The notes: a model not told the origin generated them from the letters alone. 64,000 nt of DNA from Rhodobacter calidifons (GCF_011174775.1 NZ_JAANHS010000001.1:372001-436000); one strand, 5' to 3'; shown: positions 1 through 9,963, numbered from the stretch's first letter. Made by a program: numbers and translations.

Positions 1-566
1 TGTTCGCCGATGGCCGGTTCCTGCGCACCGGCGACCTTGGCCGGATCGACGCGGACGGCTATCTGTTCATCACCGGCCGCGCCAAGGACCTGATCATCCG
101 CGGCGGCCACAACATCGATCCGGCGATCATCGAAGAGGCCCTGATGGGGCACGAGGCGGTGGGTTTCGTCGGTGCCATCGGCCAGCCCGATGCCCATGCC
201 GGAGAGCTGCCCTGCGCCTATGTGGAACTGGTAAAGGGCAAGTCGGCCACGGTGGATGAGCTGATGGATTATGCCGCCAAGCATATCCATGAACGCGCCG
301 CCCTGCCCAAGTACATCGAGATCCTGCCGGAATTGCCCAAGACCGCGGTCGGCAAGGTCTTCAAGCCCGACCTGCGGCGGCTGGCGATCACCCGGACCTT
401 CGACGCGGCCCTGGCCGAGGCCGGCCTGCCCGCGCGGGTGGATTCGGTGATCGAGGACAAGAAGCGTGGCCTTGTCGCGCAACTGCGCAAGTCCGCCCCG
501 GTCGAGGATGCCGCCGTCGCCAGCGTGCTGGGCCAGTTCTCGAACCCCTGGGAATGGGCGGCCTGA
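1..566 (+). CDS. Acyl-CoA synthetase (AMP-dependent), C-terminal part
   Basis: Only the last ~188 codons lie in the window; the reading frame is open from base 3. Members of this family activate a carboxylic acid as the acyl-adenylate and transfer it to CoA. The fragment has the conserved TGD of the adenylation core (FLRTGDLG), then the hinge region GRAKDLIIRGGHNIDP, and near the C-terminus LPKTAVGKVFKPDLRR, where the lysine after G is the expected adenylation lysine. The substrate cannot be told from this part. A 90-base gap separates it from the next gene. Confidence 0.88.
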   Translation, partial: FADGRFLRTGDLGRIDADGYLFITGRAKDLIIRGGHNIDPAIIEEALMGHEAVGFVGAIGQPDAHAGELPCAYVELVKGKSATVDELMDYAAKHIHERAALPKYIEILPELPKTAVGKVFKPDLRRLAITRTFDAALAEAGLPARVDSVIEDKKRGLVAQLRKSAPVEDAAVASVLGQFSNPWEWAA

Positions 567-656
567 CGGCCTGGGTCGGACCGCCCGTTGCCCGCAACCT
601 TGCATGTTTCATTTGCCTGAATCGGCCTTCGCGGCGAGACAGGGGGAAACGGCAGG

Positions 657-1199
657 ATGGACGGGACGGTGAAGATGATCGGAAGGTCGGGATGTGCTGC
701 GGCCCTGGTGGTCGCGTCGCTGGCGGGGGCCGAGGCGCAGCAAAGCGAGGTGCTGTTCTCGCACAAGCACTGGCAGGTCTCTGTCGTCGGCTGGGATGAC
801 GGGACAGTCGGCTGCGTGGCCGAGGTGACGGCGCCGGGCGAGAGCTTCTCGATCTGGACCTTTCCGAATGGCGCGGTGCAGTTGCAGTTCTACTCGACCG
901 CCTGGGAATTCGGCGAGGGCAAGACCGCCGATCTGGGCGTGCAGATCGACCGCCGCACACCATGGAGCCTGACCGGCGCCGAACTCTACAGGAACTCGGT
1001 CCTGTTCTATCTACCCGACGACAGGGCCGGGGTGAACTTCATCACCGAGGTCGCCCGCGGCAACCGCCTGTATCTCAGGGCAAAGGACGGGTCGGACGTG
1101 CAGAACTATTCGCTTGCCGGATCCAGCGCCTCGATCTCGGCACTGGTGGAATGCGGAGAGGCGATCGCCGCGAAGACCCCGGGCAATCCGTTCAACTAA
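657..1199 (+). CDS. Secreted hypothetical protein, 180 aa
   Basis: The first ~28 residues look like a signal peptide (a hydrophobic stretch [15 protein letters not shown] ending at a likely AxA-type cleavage site), so the mature protein is probably periplasmic. The rest is acidic and beta-rich with a single conserved-looking cysteine near the end (LVECGEAI). I do not recognise the family. ATG 657 is preceded by a purine-rich AGGGGGAAACGG; ATG 675 would give a more typical short positive N-region and is a real alternative. Its stop overlaps the stop of the convergent dtd gene by 4 bases. Confidence 0.7.
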   Translation: MDGTVKMIGRSGCAAALVVASLAGAEAQQSEVLFSHKHWQVSVVGWDDGTVGCVAEVTAPGESFSIWTFPNGAVQLQFYSTAWEFGEGKTADLGVQIDRRTPWSLTGAELYRNSVLFYLPDDRAGVNFITEVARGNRLYLRAKDGSDVQNYSLAGSSASISALVECGEAIAAKTPGNPFN

Positions 1200-1639
1200 A
1201 GCGCGTCGGTGTCCATCCAGATGGTCACCGGCCCGTCATTGACAAGGCTGACGGCCATATCCGCCCCGAACTGGCCCTTGGCGACCGGAACGCCTTCGTT
1301 TTCAAGTGCCTGGGCGAAGTGAAGGTAAAGCCGCTCGCCCTCGGCCGGGGGGGCCGCCGTGGAAAAGCCCGGCCGGTTGCCGCGCAGGTCGGCGGCCAGG
1401 GTGAACTGGCTGACCACCAGAGCGCCGCCGCCGATGTCGCGGATCGACAGGTTCATCTTGCCCTGATCGTCCCTGAAGACCCGCAGCTTGGCCACCTTGG
1501 CGGCCAGCCGTTCGGCCTGGGCCTCGGTATCGCCAGCCATCGCGCAGACCAGGATCAGAAAGCCCTTTCCGGTCTCGCCCACCAGTTCGCCGTCAACGTG
1601 GACAGCGGCGCGGGTGACGCGCTGAAGGACGACCCTCAC
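1196..1639 (-). CDS. dtd: D-aminoacyl-tRNA deacylase
   Basis: Hydrolyses D-amino acids (and glycine mischarged on tRNA-Ala) from tRNA in the cytoplasm, a proofreading step in translation. The 147-residue length is normal. Diagnostic motifs are SQFTL at about residue 77 and the C-terminal [12 protein letters not shown], which carries the Gly-cisPro loop that excludes L-aminoacyl-tRNA. The N-terminus must be MRVVLQRV, which fixes a GTG start at 1639. This GTG overlaps the TGA of the upstream sugar kinase (GTGA), so the two genes are probably translationally coupled. Confidence 0.93.
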   Translation of the reverse strand: MRVVLQRVTRAAVHVDGELVGETGKGFLILVCAMAGDTEAQAERLAAKVAKLRVFRDDQGKMNLSIRDIGGGALVVSQFTLAADLRGNRPGFSTAAPPAEGERLYLHFAQALENEGVPVAKGQFGADMAVSLVNDGPVTIWMDTDAL

Positions 1640-2559
1640 AGCTCGTGCGCCCAGGGCGGGTTGGCCCCGGCGCGAGAGACGGTGACCGCAGCGGCACGGG
1701 TGCCGAGGGTCAGGGCGGCGGTGAGGGTGGCGTCCGACAGGCCGGCGACGGCCGCCTTGCTCAACGCCCCGGCCTGATGCAGCGCACAAAGGACACCGGC
1801 GTTGAACGTATCCCCCGCGCCGACGGTATCGACGACGGTAACTCTTTGCGATGCAACGAAAATATCCTGCGTTGCCGTCACGGCGCGGGCACCTTTGGCG
1901 CCTTCGGTGATGAAGGCGACCTTCGGCCCCCTGGCCAGAATGCTCCGCGCCAGCGCGGTCAGATCGCCCTGCCCTTCCAGCCAGTGCAGGTCCTCGTCCG
2001 ACAGCTTGACGATATCGGCGCGGGCCACCATCCGTTCGATCCGGGCGCGGTACTCGGCCTCTTTCCCGGCGATGAAACCGGGGCGGATGTTGGGGTCGAT
2101 CATGGTGACGCGGGTCGGGGCCTCGCGGGCTTGCAGCGCCTCGTAGGTCGAGGCGGCCGGGTCGTTCACCAGGCTGATCCCGCCGAAGAAGAGGGTATCG
2201 ACCTCGGCGGGCAGGGTCGGAAGATCGGCTTCGGACAGCATCCGCCCCGCCGTCGCCTCGTCATAGAAGGCATAGGTTGCCTGGCCGTTCACCAGCTTGA
2301 CGAAGGCCACCGTCGTCGGCCGGTCCGACCGCGCGAGATAGCGCGTGTAGACCTTGGAGGCCGTCAGGGTATCCGCCAGGATCTCGCCCAGCATGTCGTT
2401 GGAAACGCCCGAGAAGAACGCCGAAGGCGCCCCGAGCCGGCCCAGGGCGATCGCCGTGTTGAAGACCGCGCCGCCGGCATAGGGGGCAAAGCAGGCCTCG
2501 CCCTCGGTCGAGGTGCGGGGGAGCATGTCGATCAGGGCTTCGCCGCAGCTGAGAATCAT
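1636..2559 (-). CDS. PfkB-family sugar kinase, probably fructokinase
   Basis: ATP-dependent phosphorylation of a sugar, most likely fructose. The 307-residue protein has the PfkB N-terminal [15 protein letters not shown] signature and the C-terminal [12 protein letters not shown] signature, where the second Asp is the catalytic base. Start [12 protein letters not shown] with a GGGAGAG ribosome site upstream. It is the first gene of a two-gene unit with dtd (4-base overlap). Substrate specificity is inferred from overall similarity to fructokinases; 2-keto-3-deoxygluconate or another sugar kinase is not excluded. Confidence 0.85.
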   Translation of the reverse strand: MILSCGEALIDMLPRTSTEGEACFAPYAGGAVFNTAIALGRLGAPSAFFSGVSNDMLGEILADTLTASKVYTRYLARSDRPTTVAFVKLVNGQATYAFYDEATAGRMLSEADLPTLPAEVDTLFFGGISLVNDPAASTYEALQAREAPTRVTMIDPNIRPGFIAGKEAEYRARIERMVARADIVKLSDEDLHWLEGQGDLTALARSILARGPKVAFITEGAKGARAVTATQDIFVASQRVTVVDTVGAGDTFNAGVLCALHQAGALSKAAVAGLSDATLTAALTLGTRAAAVTVSRAGANPPWAHEL

Positions 2560-2600
2560 GTGTGCTCTCCCTTGTCGGATCGACTGTTAGCGCAACCAGG

Positions 2601-3566
2601 TTAACGGGTGAAGAACGGAGCGAGGTTGGCGCGGATGCGGTCGAGGGGCGTGGCCCCGCTGGCATCGGGGCGGAAGGGCTGGCCGGTGATCTTCTCGAAG
2701 GCGTCGATGTAGACCTGGGCGGTTTTCTCGATCATTTCCAGGGGGATATCGGGGATCCTGTCCTTGTAGGGATCGCAGCGCGCGACGACCCAGGACCGGA
2801 TGACGTCCTTGTCGAAACTGGGCGGCCGGGTGCCTGCGTTCAGGGCCTCCTCATAGCCCTCCGCGATCCAGTAGCGGCTGGAATCGGGGGTGTGGATTTC
2901 GTCGGCCAGAAGGATGTTTCCGGCCTCGTCGGTGCCGAATTCGTATTTGGTGTCTACAAGGATAAGCCCCTGTTTCCGCGCCATTTCCTGCCCACGGGCG
3001 AAAAGGGCAAGGGCCTTGGCGCTGACCTCGTCCCATTGCGCCGGGGTCAGGAGGCCGGTTCCGATGATCTCGGCGGCGGTCAGGGGTTCGTCGTGGCCGC
3101 CGTCGAAGGCCTTCGAGGTGGGGGTGATGATCGCCTGCGGCAGGGCCTGATTGTCGCGCAGACCCTCGGGCAGGGTATGGCCGTACATCGTTCGCGCGCC
3201 GGCCTTGTACTGGGTCAGGATCGAGGTGGAGGTGGTGCCGGCGAGGTAGCCCCGGACGACGATTTCGACGGGCAGGATGGTGACGCGTCTGCAATGGACG
3301 ACGTTCGGGTCAGGGTAGGAAAGGACGTGGTTCGCGGCGATGTCGGAGGTCGCATCGAACCAGTAGCGGGCGAGTTGCGTCAGGACCTGGCCCTTCCAGG
3401 GTATCACCGCAAGTATCTGATCGAAAGCGGAAATCCGGTCGGAGGAGATCAGAAGCCGGGTGCCGTCGGGCAGGTCATAGCAGTCGCGGACCTTGCCGAA
3501 ATAGGGGTTGGGAAGCTCTGGTATCCGCGCATCCGGCAGGGTGCGGGAAAGGTCGATCTGGCGCAT
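2601..3566 (-). CDS. purC: Phosphoribosylaminoimidazole-succinocarboxamide (SAICAR) synthase, long form
   Basis: Purine biosynthesis: joins CAIR and aspartate with ATP to give SAICAR. Motifs include GKVRDCYDL (nucleotide-binding loop), SSDRISAFD, and [13 protein letters not shown]. At 321 residues it belongs to the longer, Ade1-like group rather than the ~240-residue PurC; alphaproteobacteria often carry a second, short copy elsewhere, so this may be a paralogue. It stands alone, with the kinase gene 41 bases downstream on the same strand. Confidence 0.92.
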   Translation of the reverse strand: MRQIDLSRTLPDARIPELPNPYFGKVRDCYDLPDGTRLLISSDRISAFDQILAVIPWKGQVLTQLARYWFDATSDIAANHVLSYPDPNVVHCRRVTILPVEIVVRGYLAGTTSTSILTQYKAGARTMYGHTLPEGLRDNQALPQAIITPTSKAFDGGHDEPLTAAEIIGTGLLTPAQWDEVSAKALALFARGQEMARKQGLILVDTKYEFGTDEAGNILLADEIHTPDSSRYWIAEGYEEALNAGTRPPSFDKDVIRSWVVARCDPYKDRIPDIPLEMIEKTAQVYIDAFEKITGQPFRPDASGATPLDRIRANLAPFFTR

Positions 3567-3617
3567 GGCGGGCCCCCGGTTCGCGGTGCCTGCTTCTTGG
3601 GGGTTTTACCAGTCGAG

Positions 3618-3926
3618 TCAAGGCTGCCTGGGGCAGTCGAGGCTTCCCCGCATCTCACCGCTGTCGCCCTGGAGTGTGCTGTCGCGCAACTTGCAGCCGG
3701 TCACCCGGGGGATCAGTTCGATCATCGTGGCGCGGATCTGCTGATGCTCGCCACGCCGGGCATAGCCGAGGCGGATGACCTCTACCCGCTCCCCCTTCTG
3801 GAAGACCGTGTAGTCCCGTCCGCCAACGTTAACGTCGGTCCGGGTCGCGCCCATGAATTCGGGGGCCGGGGAGGCCCCGCAGGCGGTGAGAAAAGCGATT
3901 GGGATCAGCGGGATGAGGTGTTTCAT
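3618..3926 (-). CDS. Small lipoprotein, unknown function
   Basis: A 102-residue protein with a clear lipoprotein signal: MKHLIPLIPIAFLTACGAS, with lipobox LTAC, so Cys16 is the lipidated residue and the protein is membrane-tethered in the envelope. The mature part is short, contains one further Cys pair (TGCKLRD and LDCPRQP) that could form a disulfide, and matches no family I recognise. It lies 51 bases upstream of purC on the same strand; no functional link is apparent. Confidence 0.75.
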   Translation of the reverse strand: MKHLIPLIPIAFLTACGASPAPEFMGATRTDVNVGGRDYTVFQKGERVEVIRLGYARRGEHQQIRATMIELIPRVTGCKLRDSTLQGDSGEMRGSLDCPRQP

Positions 3927-4071
3927 GGCTGCAAGGATGGCAAAGGTTGGTTAACGGGGGGTTAAGCGTCTGGCATCCGTCTGGCAGGCGTCTGGCATTG
4001 GTCGGGCGGACGATGGCTTCCTTGGGCGTTAACTTTTGCGGATCAAAGTGGCCGCGAAAGGAGCGACCCCG

Positions 4072-4587
4072 ATGCCCGACCTGAAGAAGCAGACGCCCCG
4101 GCAGCGGGCGCAGATGACCTACATGATGGACGTGATGCGGCGCCTGGAATGGGACCTGCACAACACCATCGAAGCCACGGGCCGCATCCCGGAGGAGTGG
4201 CACGAGATCGCGCAACGGACACCCCGAACGGCGCGCGAGAAGGTGACGCTGCGGCTGGAGCGGGATGTGCTGAAGTTCTTCCGCTCGATGGGGCCGGACT
4301 ACGGGCCGCGGATCAACGACGTGCTGCGCAGCTACATGCACGCGCGGCTGGCGGGGGTGATCCGGGGGGCCGAGACGCTGGCGCATTACCGGCGGCGGGA
4401 AGCGGAGGGGCTGGACGGGCCGAAACCGCAGTTCGGGGATGTGGCGAAGGTGACGGGCGAAGAGTGGGAGGACGAGGGGCCGGAGGCGGCTCAGGCCCTG
4501 CGGGCACGGATGCAGGAGGTGCGGCAGCAGCGGTTTGCAGCGGGGGAGATGACGGATTGGGGGGAGGCGGTGCCTTGGGTGCGGTGA
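4072..4587 (+). CDS. BrnA-like antitoxin-domain protein without a BrnT partner
   Basis: Residues ~60-100 (KVTLRLERDVLKFFRSMGPD then INDVLRSYMHAR) match the ribbon-helix-helix DNA-binding module of BrnA antitoxins. At 171 residues it is almost twice a typical BrnA, with N- and C-terminal extensions. No BrnT-type toxin gene is adjacent on either strand, so an antitoxin role is doubtful and an orphan regulator is more likely. The ATG at 4072 is chosen because AAAGGAGC lies 8 bases upstream; the frame is also open from a TTG at 4036. Confidence 0.72.
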   Translation: MPDLKKQTPRQRAQMTYMMDVMRRLEWDLHNTIEATGRIPEEWHEIAQRTPRTAREKVTLRLERDVLKFFRSMGPDYGPRINDVLRSYMHARLAGVIRGAETLAHYRRREAEGLDGPKPQFGDVAKVTGEEWEDEGPEAAQALRARMQEVRQQRFAAGEMTDWGEAVPWVR

Positions 4588-4754
4588 GGGGGGGGTGCGA
4601 GGAGTTGCGCGCGCGAGCACACACCCTACGCTTGCTTAGACCGGGGTGTCAGAAGATCGTGGGTGATCCGTATCAACGAGGTTCCCGCTTGCTTGGAACT
4701 TTCAACCAATGCAAACTACTGCTCGGGTGTATCAGGTGCGTAAACGAGGAGAAG

Positions 4755-5735
4755 ATGGAAGGCCTAGTAATTTCCTTATTTGTTCTTTTTGCCGCGCTGT
4801 GGTTTATATTTGAATTCATTCCAAAATACATATTTCCACTGCTAGTCTCGGCAATTCCGTTTATTCTAATTTTTGCCGCCGCGGCCGCGATATTCTTCTA
4901 TTTTAGAAATGAGGCCAAGAAGAGGGATGAAGCCGAACAAGATCGGATTCGTCGCGTGGATGCAGCTGCACTTGAAAGAAAACGGAAGGAGGATGAGCAG
5001 AAACGAATTTCTCAACAAATTGAGAGCCGTATAAATTCCGCCAATGAACTTGTCCGTAGATGTGTGGAGCATGCAAGAAGTGCTGAAGACCACCTAGCCC
5101 AGAGTCTCGTGGATTTCGAAGAGCGAGCGCTTTACCCTTTTTGGGATCAAATCGCTGCGTGTGCCAATGAAATTGCTGGTATCAAGAAATGCCTTGATCT
5201 AATCAGGACCCACTCTGAGAACTACCAAGAACTTCGATTGAGGTTTAATCAGCCGGCTCCGAACTTTCCTGTTTCCATCGAAACGGTTCGTGCGATTTGC
5301 GAAACCGCGGGAACAGTCACGCGGCTTAAATCAATAACGAGAGCAGCGCACAAGGACAAGGACTTTGCTGGGATATTTGCGGTTCACAAGACAAATCAAA
5401 TTCTAGTTGCTGGATTTTCCTCATTGGCGAGTGCTCTGGATGATGTATCCAGCCAGATTAGAAATCAGACAGATTGCTTGGTGTCCTCGTTAGACGCGAT
5501 TCGGTCTGAGGTTCGCGATGCAGGCCAGCTTGTTGCCAGCAGAATTGACGGTGCAAGCGCCGAAGTGGCAGGCTTATGGGCGACCAGTCAGAATATCAAT
5601 AAGTCCATCGAGGCGAATAGCGAATGGCTTTCAGTCATCAATAGCCAGAACCGCCTTTATGATGAACAAATGGTGAAGATGCTGGACAACATACAAAGAA
5701 ACAAAAAGCCACTACCCGAATGGATTTCGAATTAG
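4755..5735 (+). CDS. Membrane-anchored coiled-coil protein, AT-rich, unknown
   Basis: A 326-residue protein. Residues ~1-50 are two hydrophobic spans (LVISLFVLFAALWFIFEFIP, then PLLVSAIPFILIFAAAAAIF); residues ~52-100 are a highly charged heptad-like coiled coil (NEAKKRDEAEQDRIRR, LERKRKEDEQKR); the remainder is helical and soluble-looking. Start: AGGAG just upstream of ATG 4755. Base composition is visibly much poorer in G+C than all neighbours and codon use differs (many ATT, AAT, GAA, AAA), indicating recent acquisition. It is a lone gene between the BrnA-like gene and convergent lepA. No family recognised. Confidence 0.8.
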   Translation: MEGLVISLFVLFAALWFIFEFIPKYIFPLLVSAIPFILIFAAAAAIFFYFRNEAKKRDEAEQDRIRRVDAAALERKRKEDEQKRISQQIESRINSANELVRRCVEHARSAEDHLAQSLVDFEERALYPFWDQIAACANEIAGIKKCLDLIRTHSENYQELRLRFNQPAPNFPVSIETVRAICETAGTVTRLKSITRAAHKDKDFAGIFAVHKTNQILVAGFSSLASALDDVSSQIRNQTDCLVSSLDAIRSEVRDAGQLVASRIDGASAEVAGLWATSQNINKSIEANSEWLSVINSQNRLYDEQMVKMLDNIQRNKKPLPEWISN

Positions 5736-5761
5736 ACTTTGCGGTGTTGCGCTAATCTCCC

Positions 5762-7561
5762 TCACCCATCCATCTTCAACGCCGCAATGAACGCTTCCTG
5801 CGGGATCTCGACCTTCCCGAACTGGCGCATCTTCTTCTTGCCCGCCTTCTGCTTCTCCAAGAGCTTCTTCTTCCGCGTCGCGTCGCCGCCGTAGCACTTC
5901 GCCGTTACGTCCTTGCGCATGGCGGACAGGGTCTCACGCGCGATCACCCTGCCTCCTATCGCCGCCTGGATCGGGATCTTGAACATGTGGCGGGGGATCA
6001 GGTCCTTCAGCTTCTCGACCATCGCCCGACCGCGCGCCTCGGCGCGGTCGCGGTGGACCATCATCGACAGGGCATCCACCGGTTCCTCGTTCACCAGAAT
6101 GGACATCTTAACCAGATTGTCCTCGCGGTATTCGCTGATCTGGTAGTCGAAGCTGGCATAGCCCTTGGTCACCGATTTCAGGCGGTCGTAGAAGTCGAAC
6201 ACGACCTCGGCCAGCGGCAGGTCATATTCGACCATCGCGCGGTTGCCGGCGTAGGTGAGGTTCAGCTGGATGCCGCGGCGGTCCTGGCAGAGCTTCAGGA
6301 TGTCGCCGAGGTAGTCGTCCGGCACCATGATCGTGGCCTTGATCCGCGGCTCCTCGATGTGATCGACATAGGTCAGGTCGGGCATGTCGGCCGGGTTGTG
6401 CAGGTCGCGGACCTCGCCGTCCTTCATGTGGAGCTTGAACACCACCGACGGCGCAGTGGTGATGAGGTCGAGGTCGTATTCGCGTTCCAGCCGGTCGCGG
6501 ACGACCTCGAGGTGGAGGAGGCCGAGGAAGCCCATGCGGAAGCCGAAGCCGAGCGCGGCCGAGGTCTCCATCTCGTAGGTGAAGGAGGCGTCGTTCAGCG
6601 CGAGTTTCTCGATGGCGTCGCGCAGCGCCTCGAAGTCGTTGGCGTCCACCGGGAAGAGCCCGCAGAAGACGACGGGGACCGAGGGTTTGAAGCCCGGCAG
6701 CGGCTGGTCGCAGGGTTTCTTCTCATGCGTGATCGTGTCGCCGACGCGGGTGTCGCGGACTTGCTTGATCGAGGCGGTGAAGACGCCGATCTCGCCGGGG
6801 CCAAGTTCGGGGATGTCCTGCATCTGGGGTTTCAGGACGGCGAGCTTGTCGATGCCGTAGACGGCGCCGGTCTGCATCATCTTGATGCGGTCGCCCTTCC
6901 TGACCACGCCGTCGATGATGCGGATCATGACCACGACGCCAAGGTAGGCGTCGTACCAGCTGTCCACCAGCATGGCCTTGAGCGGCGCGTTCGGGTCACC
7001 CTTGGGCGGGGGCAGGCGGTGGACGATGGCCTCCAGCACGTCGGGGATGCCGAGGCCGGTCTTGGCGCTGATCGGGATCGCGTCGGAGGCGTCGAGGCCG
7101 ATCACGTCCTCGATGTTCTGCTTCACCCGTTCGGGGTCGGCCGCCGGAAGGTCGATCTTGTTCAGCACGGGGACGATCTCGTGGCCCGCATCCAGCGCCT
7201 GATAGACGTTGGCCAGCGTCTGCGCCTCGACGCCCTGGCTGGCATCCACCACCAGAAGCGAACCTTCGACGGCGCGCATCGACCGGGAGACCTCGTAGGC
7301 AAAGTCGACATGGCCGGGGGTGTCGATCAGGTTCAGGACATAGGCCTGGCCGTCCCTGGCGACATAGTCGATCCGGACGGTGTTGGCCTTGATGGTGATG
7401 CCGCGTTCGCGTTCGATGTCCATCGAGTCCAGCAGCTGGGCCTGCATGTCGCGTTCGGCGACCGTGCCCGTCGACTGGATCAGCCGGTCGGCCAGGGTGG
7501 ATTTGCCGTGGTCGATATGCGCCACGATGGAGAAATTGCGGATGCGGTCGAGCGAGATCAT
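5762..7561 (-). CDS. lepA: Elongation factor 4 (back-translocating GTPase LepA)
   Basis: Ribosome-associated translational GTPase, involved in initiation/assembly and recovery of stalled ribosomes. The 599-residue length is exactly typical. G1 is [10 protein letters not shown]3 is DTPGH, G4 is NKID, followed by EF-G-like domains and the LepA-specific C-terminal domain ending ALKMDG. The start [19 protein letters not shown] is standard; the frame stays open upstream but that part is not protein-like. A 300-base spacer separates it from the divergent small secreted protein gene. Confidence 0.97.
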   Translation of the reverse strand: MISLDRIRNFSIVAHIDHGKSTLADRLIQSTGTVAERDMQAQLLDSMDIERERGITIKANTVRIDYVARDGQAYVLNLIDTPGHVDFAYEVSRSMRAVEGSLLVVDASQGVEAQTLANVYQALDAGHEIVPVLNKIDLPAADPERVKQNIEDVIGLDASDAIPISAKTGLGIPDVLEAIVHRLPPPKGDPNAPLKAMLVDSWYDAYLGVVVMIRIIDGVVRKGDRIKMMQTGAVYGIDKLAVLKPQMQDIPELGPGEIGVFTASIKQVRDTRVGDTITHEKKPCDQPLPGFKPSVPVVFCGLFPVDANDFEALRDAIEKLALNDASFTYEMETSAALGFGFRMGFLGLLHLEVVRDRLEREYDLDLITTAPSVVFKLHMKDGEVRDLHNPADMPDLTYVDHIEEPRIKATIMVPDDYLGDILKLCQDRRGIQLNLTYAGNRAMVEYDLPLAEVVFDFYDRLKSVTKGYASFDYQISEYREDNLVKMSILVNEEPVDALSMMVHRDRAEARGRAMVEKLKDLIPRHMFKIPIQAAIGGRVIARETLSAMRKDVTAKCYGGDATRKKKLLEKQKAGKKKMRQFGKVEIPQEAFIAALKMDG

Positions 7562-7861
7562 GGCGCGCGTATAGCCTGTGCCGCAAGGCCGCGAAAGGGG
7601 GGCCTGCGGCGCGAATTGGGCGTCCGGGCGCAGCGGCGGCGGGCCTGTCGCCCTGATGCGCGGGAGGGGCGATGGACCTACCGCATCTTGTGGGCATGGG
7701 CGCGACGGGACGCGAGAAGTTGCGGAAATCTGCGCAGGCGACGCAAGTGACTGAAAGAGCTTGAAAATTTCCCTTCGACTTGGCAATATCGAACAGAGAA
7801 GATGACCGGCGGCGGTCCGGGCTGCGGCTCGGCCCCGGCCTGGCAGACGAGGCAGAGGCAT
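7562..7861. other. 300-base divergent intergenic region
   Basis: Lies between divergent lepA and the 7862 gene. The lepA-proximal half is GC-rich with no clear signal. The part next to the 7862 gene contains the promoter-like stretch listed separately. No RNA gene or short ORF with a ribosome site is evident. Confidence 0.5.
7761..7790 (+). promoter_or_regulatory. Candidate sigma70-type promoter of the 7862 gene
   Basis: TTGAAA (7761-7766) and AATATC (7785-7790) are separated by 18 bases in an unusually AT-rich patch for this genome, about 70 bases upstream of the start codon. Prediction by eye only. Confidence 0.3.
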
Positions 7862-8170
7862 ATGAAACCCATCGCAATCGCGGCCGCATGCGCGGCCCTT
7901 CTTCCGGTAATGACCACCCTTGCCCTGGCCGGCCCGATCGAGCGGGCCTGCATGGCCTCGGACCGCGGCGCCAACCGGTCGCTCTGCGGCTGCATCCAGC
8001 AGGCGGCGGACATGACGCTTTCGGGCAGCGACCAGCGTCGGGCGGCGAAGTTCTTCAAGGATCCCGAGGCCGCGCATGCGACCTGGGTGTCGCAGTCGAA
8101 AGCGGACGACGCCTTCTGGGAGCGCTACAAGAGCTTCGGCCAGACCGCCGAAGCCTATTGCTCTGGCTGA
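7862..8170 (+). CDS. Small secreted protein with CGC motif, unknown function
   Basis: A 102-residue protein with a signal peptide ([20 protein letters not shown] then ALAG), so exported. The mature domain has conserved-looking cysteines ([22 protein letters not shown]) and the block [12 protein letters not shown]. Similar small proteins occur across Rhodobacteraceae, sometimes with dubious transporter annotations; nothing here supports transport. Start ATG 7862 follows a GAGGCAGAGG stretch and gives a proper signal peptide. Confidence 0.75.
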   Translation: MKPIAIAAACAALLPVMTTLALAGPIERACMASDRGANRSLCGCIQQAADMTLSGSDQRRAAKFFKDPEAAHATWVSQSKADDAFWERYKSFGQTAEAYCSG

Positions 8171-8240
8171 AGCTCGCGCAGGGTGGGCTGTTGGTTCGGC
8201 CCGCGCTGTACCTGACGACGGCACCTGATTGACGTCAGGC

Positions 8241-8309
8241 GGCGATTTCTTCGAAGAAATCGCCTCGGAGCCTGTGAAGGTTCTGGTCCGGACTTTTTGA
8301 AAAGTCCGG
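8241..8309. repeat. Tandem-hairpin repeat, locus A
   Basis: Three consecutive hairpins: a perfect 24-base palindrome GGCGATTTCTTC/GAAGAAATCGCC (8241-8264); CGGAGCCT-GTGA-AGGTTCTG (8266-8285, an 8-bp stem with two G-U pairs); and CCGGACTTTT-TG-AAAAGTCCGG (8288-8309). The CGGAGCCT arm recurs at 62936 and the GATTTC arm in several other loci. It lies just after the stop of the 7862 gene and before the convergent rpmB terminator. Confidence 0.8.
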
Positions 8310-8334
8310 TTTGCGCCGAACGGGGCAGGATGCG

Positions 8335-8371
8335 AAAAGGCCCCGCCTTCAGGACGAAGGCGGGGCCTTTT
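8335..8371. terminator. Bidirectional rho-independent terminator (rpmB / 7862 gene)
   Basis: A perfect 12-bp GC-rich stem GGCCCCGCCTTC (8339-8350) and GAAGGCGGGGCC (8356-8367) with a 5-base loop. It is followed by TTTT on the plus strand, and by TTTT on the minus strand because AAAA precedes the stem. It ends rpmB 20 bases after its stop and can also end transcripts from the 7862 gene. Confidence 0.88.
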
Positions 8372-8389
8372 CCGGAAAGCCGGCCAGGA

Positions 8390-8677
8390 TCAGGCGCTGG
8401 CCTGGGCCTTGACGATGTCCTTCTTGATCTTCAGCGCAGCGGGCGACAGTTCCTCGTCCCTGGCCTTGGCCAGATAGGCATCGAGACCGCCGCGATGATC
8501 GACCGAGCGCAGCGCGGCCGCCGTGACGCGGAACTTGAACGACTGCCCCAGCACGTCCGAGATCAGCGTGACCTCGTTCAGGTTCGGCAGGAACCGGCGG
8601 CGGGACTTGTTGTTGGCGTGGGAGACGGTGTTGCCCGTCATCGGCCCCTTGCCGGTGAGTTCGCAGACGCGCGACAT
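8390..8677 (-). CDS. rpmB: 50S ribosomal protein L28
   Basis: A structural protein of the large ribosomal subunit. The 95-residue sequence starts [20 protein letters not shown] and contains SRRRFLPNL, both diagnostic of L28; the C-terminal extension ([16 protein letters not shown]) is usual in alphaproteobacteria. It is a monocistronic unit with its own promoter (8749-8777) and terminator (8335-8371). Confidence 0.97.
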   Translation of the reverse strand: MSRVCELTGKGPMTGNTVSHANNKSRRRFLPNLNEVTLISDVLGQSFKFRVTAAALRSVDHRGGLDAYLAKARDEELSPAALKIKKDIVKAQASA

Positions 8678-8748
8678 TGCGGTGTTCCTTCGATTCGTCA
8701 AAAGCGGGGAAAGGCGGGGCATCCCCTGCCTTCGAAAGCGATTGCGGG

Positions 8749-8777
8749 CGTTTAAGGGGATTTCGCGCCAGCGTCAA
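8749..8777 (-). promoter_or_regulatory. Sigma70-type promoter of rpmB
   Basis: On the minus strand TTGACG (8777-8772) and TAAACG (8754-8749) are spaced 17 bases apart, about 70 bases upstream of the rpmB start codon. Both hexamers and the spacing fit the housekeeping consensus. Confidence 0.6.
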
Positions 8778-8889
8778 GCGGGAAGGCAGCCGGAACCGGG
8801 GCCTGCCGGGCGATGCCCGGCGCCGGGTCGCGCAGCACAGGGCAGCGGACTCCGGCCGAAGTCTCCGGACAAAGGGCAAGGAGGCGGGA

Positions 8890-9867
8890 TCAGCGGGCTT
8901 GGCCGAGGTGATGCAGCATCTCGGCGGCGGCGGCCTCTGGTGTCAGCCTGCCTTGTGCCACGCGGTCCCCGAGGCTTGCCATCAGCCCCTTCTGCGGCTC
9001 GCGCGCCAGTGCGGCCAGAAGGCCCTGGCGCACCTCTTCCTCGAACCAGTGGCGGGCCTGGGCGGCACGGGCGCGGTCCCAGTGGCCCTGCGCCTTGCGC
9101 CAGGCGACGAGGGCCTGCATCTCGGCCCAGGCCTCGCCGAGCCCTGCCGCGCCCAGCGCCGAGACCGGCAGGGCCTTGGGGAAGCCCGGCGGGTCCTGCG
9201 GCCGGCGGCGCAGGAGTTGCAGGGCCCCGGCGTAATCGGCCACGGTGCGCAGGGCCGCGGGCTTGAGGTCGCCGTCGGCCTTGTTGACCAGGATCAGGTC
9301 CGCCATCTCCATGATGCCGCGTTTCACGCCCTGCAATTCGTCGCCGCCTGCCGGGGCCAGAAGCAGGAGGAAGAGGTCGGACAGTTCGGCGACCACGGTT
9401 TCCGACTGACCGACGCCCACCGTCTCGATCAGCACGACGTCGAAGCCGGCCGCTTCGCAGAGCGCCACCGCCTCGCGCGTCCGGCGGGCGACGCCGCCAA
9501 GCTGGCTCTGGCTGGGCGAGGGGCGGATGAAGGCTGCGGGGTCGCGCGAGAGGCGTTCCATCCGGGTCTTGTCGCCAAGGATCGAGCCGCCGGAGCGGGC
9601 CGAGGAGGGATCGACGGCCAGGACGGCGACTTTCAGGCCCTGCCCGGTCAGCATCAGGCCGAAGGCTTCGATGAAGGTGGATTTGCCCACCCCCGGCGTG
9701 CCCGACAGGCCGATGCGCAGCGCCTGCGGCGCATCGCGCAGCGCCTCCAGAAGCGCCAGCGCTTCGGCCCGGTGATCGGGGCGTGCGCTTTCGACAAGGG
9801 TTATGGCGCGGGCCAGGGCCCGGCGGTCTCCGGCACGGATGAGGGCGGCGCGTTCGGTCGTGTCCAT
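8890..9867 (-). CDS. meaB: Methylmalonyl-CoA mutase-associated GTPase MeaB
   Basis: A G3E-family GTPase that gates cofactor loading of, and protects, B12-dependent methylmalonyl-CoA mutase. In this 325-residue protein the P-loop is GTPGVGKST (about residue 56), followed by [29 protein letters not shown] (switch region) and NKAD (base recognition). The mutase is not nearby. Start [13 protein letters not shown] at 9867 fits the family; the frame is open far upstream but that is a shadow of hrpB. It is divergent from hrpB with 96 bases between them. Confidence 0.93.
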   Translation of the reverse strand: MDTTERAALIRAGDRRALARAITLVESARPDHRAEALALLEALRDAPQALRIGLSGTPGVGKSTFIEAFGLMLTGQGLKVAVLAVDPSSARSGGSILGDKTRMERLSRDPAAFIRPSPSQSQLGGVARRTREAVALCEAAGFDVVLIETVGVGQSETVVAELSDLFLLLLAPAGGDELQGVKRGIMEMADLILVNKADGDLKPAALRTVADYAGALQLLRRRPQDPPGFPKALPVSALGAAGLGEAWAEMQALVAWRKAQGHWDRARAAQARHWFEEEVRQGLLAALAREPQKGLMASLGDRVAQGRLTPEAAAAEMLHHLGQAR

Positions 9868-9963
9868 GCCGGAGTTGTGCCGGATCGAGGCAGCCTTGGC
9901 GAGAGGCCGGGGCGAAAATTCCTGGGGCTTCCGCTTGCGATGGCCCCGCGCGATAAGCGGGGC

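Noticed and set aside
5987-7750. A 587-codon plus-strand open frame
   Set aside because: Antisense of lepA, with repetitive His/Asp/Val-rich translation and no ribosome site.
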